From positions 1 through 64,000 of the forward strand of contig NZ_SJFN01000025.1 of assembly GCF_004328075.1 (NCBI RefSeq): a stretch of 64,000 nucleotides of DNA. Reading direction: 5' to 3'. Positions 59,592 through 64,000 of the stretch are shown piece after piece. Within the stretch, counting starts at the first letter, position 1. Each line of letters opens with the position of its first letter. The stretch is from Siculibacillus lacustris. Its GTDB lineage: Bacteria; Pseudomonadota; Alphaproteobacteria; Rhizobiales; Ancalomicrobiaceae. A model generated the notes under the pieces. The model saw only the letters and a list, made by a program, of their open reading frames with translations. It had not been told where the DNA came from and made no database searches. The translations under genes and the position numbers were made by a program.

Positions 59592-60524
59592 ATGTCCTTC
59601 CGACCTTCCCGCCGCGACGCGCTCGCCGTCGCCGCCCTCGCCCTGATCGCCGCACCCGCCTTCGCCGCCGACGAGGTCGACCTCGGACCGGCTCAGCCCG
59701 GCCGCATCCGCGCCGCGAAGGTCGAGGCGGCGATCCGGCTGATTCCCGCCGACTTCAAGTTCGCAACCCCCGGCAAGCTCACCGTCGCCTCGGTGCCGGG
59801 TCGCCTGCCCTTCGCGGTGCTCGCCACCGACAACAAGACGCCGGTCGGCTCCGAGCCCGACATCGCCCAACTGGTCGCCGACGGGCTGGGCCTCGAGCTG
59901 GTCAACGTGCCGACCGTCTGGGCCGACTGGCCGCTCGGGCTGGTCTCGGGCAAGTTCGATGCGGTGATCCACAACGTCACGGTCACCGAGGAGCGCAAGG
60001 AGAAGTTCGACTTCTCGACCTATCGCAAGGATCTGCTCGGGTTCTACGTGGCCCTGACCAACAAGATCGCGAACATCTCCAAGCCCGAGGACATTGCCGG
60101 GCTCAAGGTCATCGTCTCCTCCGGCACCAACCAGGAGCAGATCCTGCTGCGCTGGATCGAGGCGAACAAGGCCAAGGGCCTGGCGGCGACCGAACTGCAA
60201 TATTACGACGACGAAGCGGTGCTCGATCTGGCGATCCAGTCCGGCCGGGCCGACGCCTATTTCGGCCCCAACGCCACCTCCGCCTTCAAGGCGAGCCGGC
60301 AGAACAATCTCAAACAGGTCGGGACCTTCTCCGGCGGCTGGCCGATCACCGCCGAAATCGCCGTGACCACCCGCAAGGGCTCCGGCCTCGCCGATGCGGT
60401 CACCGCGGTGCTCAACGAACAGATCGCCAACGGCAACTACGCCAAGTCGCTCGCCCGCTGGAGCCTCTCCGCCGAGGCGATCGACAAGTCGCAGACCAAC
60501 CCGCCCGGCCTGCCGAAGAAATGA
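59592..60524 (+). CDS. Polar amino acid ABC transporter substrate-binding protein 1
   Basis: A 310-residue SBP_bac_3 protein. The signal peptide RRDALAVAALALIAAPAFAAD is cleaved near residue 24. KLTVASVPGRLPFAVLATDNKTPVGSEPDIAQLVADGLGLEL, WADWPLGLVSGKFDAVIHNVTVTEERKEKFDFSTYRKDLLGFYV, DIAGLKVIVSSGTNQEQILLRW and RKGSGLADAVTAVLNEQI are family motifs. It lies 18 bases after the fused transporter. The VTVTEERKEKFDFS motif places it with cystine/polar amino acid receptors. It is a diverged tandem duplicate of the next gene. Confidence 0.93.
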   Translation: MSFRPSRRDALAVAALALIAAPAFAADEVDLGPAQPGRIRAAKVEAAIRLIPADFKFATPGKLTVASVPGRLPFAVLATDNKTPVGSEPDIAQLVADGLGLELVNVPTVWADWPLGLVSGKFDAVIHNVTVTEERKEKFDFSTYRKDLLGFYVALTNKIANISKPEDIAGLKVIVSSGTNQEQILLRWIEANKAKGLAATELQYYDDEAVLDLAIQSGRADAYFGPNATSAFKASRQNNLKQVGTFSGGWPITAEIAVTTRKGSGLADAVTAVLNEQIANGNYAKSLARWSLSAEAIDKSQTNPPGLPKK

Positions 60525-60550
60525 TCCCGGCGCCACGGAGACCCCGACCC

Positions 60551-61486
60551 ATGCCGATGTCGCGGATTGCCACCCTCGCCGCCGCCTTCACCGCCGCAGT
60601 GCTGCTCGGCTCGCTCTCGGCGAGCGCCCAGGCCGGCTTCGACCTTTCGCCGGAACAGACCGGGCGCATCCGGGTCGGCCGCAACGCCGCGGCGATCGCC
60701 GCGATCCCCGCCGGCTTCGCCTTCGCCGCGCCGGGCAGGCTCACCGTGGCGATCAACCCGAGCGGACCCCCGCTCGGCACTTTTGCGACCGATGCCCGCA
60801 CCATCGTCGGCGCCGATCCCGACATCGGCCATGCGGTCGCCGAGGCGCTGGGGCTCGACCTCGTCCTGGTCGCCACCGCCTGGGCCGATTGGCCGCTCGG
60901 CCTCACCTCGGGCAAATACGACGCGGTGATCTCCAACGTCGGCGTCACCGAGCAACGCAAGGAGAAATTCGACTTCTCCAGCTACCGGTTGGGGCTGCAC
61001 GGCTTCTTCGTCCGCGCCGACAGCGGCATCGGCGCGATCCGCGAGCCGAAGGATGCCGCCGGCCTGAAGATCGCCGTCACCGCCGGGACCAACCAGGAGC
61101 GCATCCTGCTCGAATGGAGCCGGCAGAACGTCGCGGCCGGGCTGAAGCCGATCGAGTTCCAGACCTTCGACGACGAGGCGGCCCGGCTGGTGGCGCTGAT
61201 CTCCGGGCGCGCCGACGTGATCGTCCAGCCGCATGCGCAGTTGGTCTTCATCGCCGCCCGCGATCGCAACATCAAACGGGTCGGCACCCTGTCGGCCGGC
61301 TGGCCGGCGCGGTCCGACGTGGCGATCACCACCCGCAAGGGCAGCGGCCTCGCCGCGCCGCTCACCCTGGCGATCAACGGCCTGATCGCCGACGGCAGCT
61401 ACGCCCGGATTCTCGCCCGCTGGCAATTGGCCGAGGAGGCGCTGCCCGCCTCGGAAGTCAATCCGCCGGGACTGCCGAAGTTCTGA
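60551..61486 (+). CDS. Polar amino acid ABC transporter substrate-binding protein 2
   Basis: A 311-residue SBP_bac_3 protein, parallel to the preceding one. Signal peptide AAAFTAAVLLGSLSASAQA, then LTVAINPSGPPLGTFATDARTIVGADPDIGHAVAEALGLDLVL, WADWPLGLTSGKYDAVISNVGVTEQRKEKFDFSSYRLGLHGFF, DAAGLKIAVTAGTNQERILLEW and RKGSGLAAPLTLAINGLIADGSYARI. Differences cluster in the binding loops (SGPPLG versus GRLPFA, EFQTFDDEAARLVAL versus LQYYDDEAVLDLAI), suggesting two ligands for one transporter. ATGs at 60551 and 60557 are both possible. Confidence 0.93.
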   Translation: MPMSRIATLAAAFTAAVLLGSLSASAQAGFDLSPEQTGRIRVGRNAAAIAAIPAGFAFAAPGRLTVAINPSGPPLGTFATDARTIVGADPDIGHAVAEALGLDLVLVATAWADWPLGLTSGKYDAVISNVGVTEQRKEKFDFSSYRLGLHGFFVRADSGIGAIREPKDAAGLKIAVTAGTNQERILLEWSRQNVAAGLKPIEFQTFDDEAARLVALISGRADVIVQPHAQLVFIAARDRNIKRVGTLSAGWPARSDVAITTRKGSGLAAPLTLAINGLIADGSYARILARWQLAEEALPASEVNPPGLPKF

Positions 61487-61746
61487 CGTCCCCGACGGCA
61501 ACGGCCACCCTCGTGATCCAATTCCGTCGCCCTGAAAGGGATCGGAATCGGGCTTCCAGGCCGATCGGGACCTGGGGCAAGAGACCACGCGCCTGCGAGA
61601 GCGGCGCCGCTTCGAATGACGTCAGGCAGCGGCTCGATCGCAATGGCGATCGGGCACGGCGAGCCTCGTGCCGATATCGATATGAAGACGTGGTCTCGCT
61701 GATTTGAACGGTCGGGGCCGGCCCGTCGAGTGGATTCCCGCCTCGT
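61487..61746. other. Intergenic between binding protein 2 and IS3 fragment
   Basis: No gene, clear terminator or RNA was recognised in these 260 bases. With the IS3 fragment and 62125-62232 it makes a 745-base stretch without an intact gene, probably scar tissue of an insertion event. Confidence 0.5.
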
Positions 61747-62124
61747 TCATGCCGACGCGAGGAGCGGCGTGTCGGTGAAGTCGGCCTTATCCGGAGTCCG
61801 CCGGTCGAAACACGCGTGAGGGCACGATCCGTTGTACCGACCGAGATATCGGCCGCTCGAGGCGCAGGCCGCGGCGAACGTGGCGTAGGCGCGGAAGTCG
61901 ACCTCCTCGTATAGGATCGATCGCCAGAGCCGCTCGACGAAGACGTCGTCCCGCCGAGACCCTCTACCATTCATGCGGATCTTGACGCCGGCGTCGACGA
62001 GCATCGAGGTGACGGCGGCCGACGTGGACTGCGACCCCCGTTCCGTATCGGAGATCTCCGGCGTGCCGTCGCGAGCCGGAGCCTCCTGGAGCGCTTCGAC
62101 GCAGAATTCGACTTACGATCGGCG
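61747..62124 (-). pseudogene. IS3-family transposase (OrfB) C-terminal fragment
   Basis: The minus strand encodes FCVEALQEAPARDGTPEISD, TERGSQSTSAAVTSMLVDAG, VKIRMNGRGSRRDDVFVERLWRSILYEEVDFRAYATFAAA and YLGRYNGSCPHACFDRRTPDKADF. This is the last third of an IS3 OrfB rve domain (canonical PEIFNTDQGSQFTS, MDGRGxxxDNVFIERLWRSLKYE, YNxxRPHxxLxxxTPxxxY). The DQ of the second DDE residue has become ER, and several other conserved positions are altered. The upstream part is interrupted by a stop. It is an inactive remnant separating the sulfur operon from the desulfinase genes. Confidence 0.85.
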
Positions 62125-62232
62125 TCGATCTCGCCCCCCTCGAATCGAGCCATTCGACACCGCATCGGCATGTCGGCTGGTTCACGGGCGCTCTGCTATC
62201 AGCGGGACCGCCCCCGGCGGCATGGACCACGC

Positions 62233-63324
62233 CTACCGCCCGCCGACCGATCGGACCGGCTCGGCGCGTTTCTCGTCCTCGGCGACGATGTCGAGCGCCC
62301 GGCGGAGCGGCGACGGTTCGACCCATTCGGCGGCGGCGACCTGCCGCGGGATGAAGCCGTGGTGCGCCAGAAAGGCCCCTTGGCGTGCCAGAGCCTCCAG
62401 TCGATCGTCGTCGAGCGACGGAGCGAGGTCGTCGGCAAATCCGACGCCGAAGATCTCCTCGACCAGTTCCTCGGCATTGCCGCTTTCGGCGGCGACGATC
62501 CGGGCGGTTTCGGCACGATGGGAGCGCGCCCAGGCGGAGGCGCGCAGCACGCCGACCAGAACCTCGGTAACCGCGTCCGGCCGCCGATCGAGGAAGGCGC
62601 CTTCGACGGTGAGGGCGAGCAGGGTCGGGTTGTTGAGCCTGTCGCGGGGATCCGGCAGGTCTCGCGCCAGATCGGCGACGACATGGGCGCCGAGGAAGGC
62701 CTTCAAGGCGACGCCATAATGGCCCGGCGAGAAGACGGCATCGACCTCGCCGCGGATCAGCGCCTTGGCCTCGTCGCGCTGGCTCGACAGGGTCATCACC
62801 GCGGTGCCCGGCGGGCTGACCGGGGCGGTTCCGACCGTGGTCTCGGCGAACGGCCGCTGATCGAGATCGATGTCCACCAGGGTGACGTCTGCGAGCCGCA
62901 ATCCGACCAGCGCCAGCGCCGTCTCCCAGCCGCGCACCACCGTCGCCCGCCAGAAGTCGATCGGGTAGTGCGGCCGCCGCGGAACCGCGAGGCGACGGCC
63001 GCGCAGATCGGCGAGGCCGACGATGCCGCTCTCGGGCAGCGTCAGCACCAATTGCGCCTCGTCGGTCCAGCTCAGTCCGAGCAGGCGCACGTCGCGTCCT
63101 TCCGAGCGCGACCACAGCGGCGGAATGTGACCGCCGTGGCGCATCTGGCCGGGCAAGGTGTGGGTGAAGTGCGACAGCCGCACCGCCGCCGACGGCGAAT
63201 GGCGGATCGAATGCACCGCGACGCCGTGCCGGGCCAGAGGTTCGGCCAGCCGTCCGGTGTGGACGGCGACGGAAAAGGCGGTCGGCAGCGGACAACGCGT
63301 GTACCAGACGGCATCGTCGGTCAT
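62233..63324 (-). CDS. DszB-like desulfinase / sulfonate-type binding-protein fold
   Basis: A 363-residue protein resembling 2'-hydroxybiphenyl-2-sulfinate desulfinase DszB (365 residues). No signal peptide is present, so it is cytoplasmic, unlike the SsuA/TauA binding proteins it is related to. VWYTRCPLPTAF matches DszB's catalytic-cysteine segment (CPVPNA), giving Cys11. LSHFTHTLPGQMRHGGHIPPL matches HFTYDQPAYTRFGGEIPPL, giving His52 and Arg62 with the same 10-residue spacing as His60 and Arg70 in DszB (recalled from the published structure). Also shared: RLLGLSWTDEAQLVL, LADLRGRRLAVPRRPHYPIDFWRA, EAKALIRGEVDAVFS and AEWVEPSPLRRAL. It would release sulfite from an organic sulfinate. The ABC ATPase gene lies directly upstream on the same strand. 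Confidence 0.75.
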   Translation of the reverse strand: MTDDAVWYTRCPLPTAFSVAVHTGRLAEPLARHGVAVHSIRHSPSAAVRLSHFTHTLPGQMRHGGHIPPLWSRSEGRDVRLLGLSWTDEAQLVLTLPESGIVGLADLRGRRLAVPRRPHYPIDFWRATVVRGWETALALVGLRLADVTLVDIDLDQRPFAETTVGTAPVSPPGTAVMTLSSQRDEAKALIRGEVDAVFSPGHYGVALKAFLGAHVVADLARDLPDPRDRLNNPTLLALTVEGAFLDRRPDAVTEVLVGVLRASAWARSHRAETARIVAAESGNAEELVEEIFGVGFADDLAPSLDDDRLEALARQGAFLAHHGFIPRQVAAAEWVEPSPLRRALDIVAEDEKRAEPVRSVGGR

Positions 63325-63350
63325 GGGGGAACCTCTCGGGGGAACAGGGA

Positions 63351-64000
63351 TCAGGCGGCCTCCGCGCCGGCGCCGTGGCGCGGGAACAGATCGTCGAGCA
63401 ACAGCGTCTTCAACGCCTGGAAACCGGCCGAGGCGCGATGGCGCGGTCGCGGCAGGTCGACGACGAGGTCGCGACGGATCCGAGCCGGTGGGCCGCCGAG
63501 AACCAGGATGCGATCGGACAGCACGATCGCCTCTTCGATGTCGTGGGTGATCAGCAGCACGTTGGGGATCTCGTCGCCGACGATGTCGAGCAGGTGGTCC
63601 TGCATCTGGATCCGCGTCAGCGGGTCGAGCGCGCTGAACGGTTCGTCGAGCAGCAGGAAGCGCGGCCGCGCGACCAGTGCCCGGGCCAACCCGACGCGCT
63701 GGGCCATGCCGCCGGAGAGTTGCTTCGGCAGCGATTCGGCAAAAGCGCCGAGCGACACCCGCGCGAGCGCCGCCTCGACCGCCGCCCGCCGCTCCTCGGC
63801 CGGCCGGTCCCACAGGCCGAGGCCGATGTTGCGGCGAACCGTCAGCCACGGCATCAGGCGGGGATCCTGGAAGGCGACGCCGATGTCGTGGCGCGGTCCG
63901 ACGATCGGCCGACCGTCGACGGCGAGGCGTCCGCTGGTCGGAGCCTCCAGCCCGGCGAGCAGACGCAGCAGCGTGCTCTTGCCGCAGCCGCTCGGTCCGA
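63351..64000 (-). CDS. Nitrate/sulfonate/taurine-type ABC transporter ATP-binding protein (partial)
   Basis: The gene runs off the right edge; 216 C-terminal codons are visible. GPSGCGKSTLLRLLAGLEAP is Walker A at the edge, then IGVAFQDPRLMPWLTVRRNI (Q-loop with the MPWLTV typical of SsuB/TauB/NrtD), SLPKQLSGGMAQRVGLARAL, FLLLDEPFSALDPLTRIQMQ and LLITHDIEEAIVLSDRILVLGG. It is 26 bases upstream of the DszB-like gene, so import of an aliphatic or aromatic sulfonate/sulfinate and its desulfination are likely joined. The permease should lie beyond the window. Confidence 0.93.
   Translation of the reverse strand, partial: GPSGCGKSTLLRLLAGLEAPTSGRLAVDGRPIVGPRHDIGVAFQDPRLMPWLTVRRNIGLGLWDRPAEERRAAVEAALARVSLGAFAESLPKQLSGGMAQRVGLARALVARPRFLLLDEPFSALDPLTRIQMQDHLLDIVGDEIPNVLLITHDIEEAIVLSDRILVLGGPPARIRRDLVVDLPRPRHRASAGFQALKTLLLDDLFPRHGAGAEAA

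Noticed and set aside
57995-61486. A 1163-codon plus-strand frame over the transporter and binding-protein genes
   Set aside because: Most of it is an out-of-frame reading of the fusion transporter and binding protein 1 (Arg/Pro-rich, no motifs); only its last third is the real binding protein 2.
1-64000. CRISPR array or rRNA genes
   Set aside because: No regularly spaced direct repeats and no rRNA-like conserved segments were seen anywhere in the window.

Overview
The window is very GC-rich (about 70% by eye), densely coded and full of ATGA-type gene overlaps. ABC-transporter catabolic operons, a serine recombinase/DUF2924/DUF3489 set, a ParB-methylase/DUF5681/TerL set and short CCCTCC-type palindromes together point to an alphaproteobacterium, probably Hyphomicrobiales. 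That placement is inference from gene content; no rRNA is present.

Layout. 0-5 kb: end of a basic-tailed protein with a terminator, a cluster of GC palindromes, a CAP-domain lipoprotein, tRNA-Ser(GCT), then recombinase-DUF2924-DUF3489 on the minus strand. 5.5-6 kb: a frameshifted, truncated STAND/NACHT NTPase remnant of antiphage type. 6.1-17.8 kb: a catabolic locus around a divergent promoter with four CTAAT half-sites. It holds two luciferase-like monooxygenases, an SDR, a GcvA-type LysR regulator, a P5CR-like reductase, a complete Liv-type ABC transporter, a flavin reductase and a VOC protein. 18-22.5 kb: an exported protein of unknown function, an XRE regulator, and a LysR gene divergent from a SnoaL-like/deacetylase/SDR operon. 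22.6-26 kb: TerL, DUF5681 and ParB-methyltransferase without any other phage structural gene. 26-28 kb: AT-rich debris with transposase fragments, IS-like palindromes and a nagA gene cut off at a GGCGAT microsatellite.

28.3-34.6 kb: a family 2A encapsulin shell gene with a good promoter, its cysteine desulfurase cargo, CysE, a split YeeE/YedE-type sulfur transporter pair and a FadL-type porin. 34.9-43.2 kb: an FGGY kinase, a RhaSTPQ-like sugar ABC transporter, an AhpD-like protein and a FAD oxidoreductase. 44.2-47 kb: a sulfate-binding protein followed by a SulP permease. 47.2-61.5 kb: two divergent operons for organosulfur use. Leftward lie a SAM methyltransferase-like protein, a DMSP-lyase-like cupin and MetQNI. 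Rightward lie a cysteine-dioxygenase-like cupin, a PLP C-S lyase, a 31-codon ORF, DUF1847, a four-rhodanese protein, an M20 amidohydrolase, a permease-ATPase fusion and two paralogous binding proteins. 61.7-64 kb: an IS3 fragment, a DszB-like desulfinase with its Cys-His-Arg residues in place, and the start of a Tau/Ssu-type ABC transporter.

The strongest theme is sulfur. Import (SulP, MetNIQ, YeeE, Tau/Ssu-type), release of sulfur from organic compounds (C-S lyase, dioxygenase, desulfinase, DMSP-lyase-like), persulfide handling (rhodanese, desulfurase) and storage (encapsulin) lie within about 36 kb. The left 28 kb looks like a mosaic of mobile-element remnants around a flavin-dependent catabolic operon.
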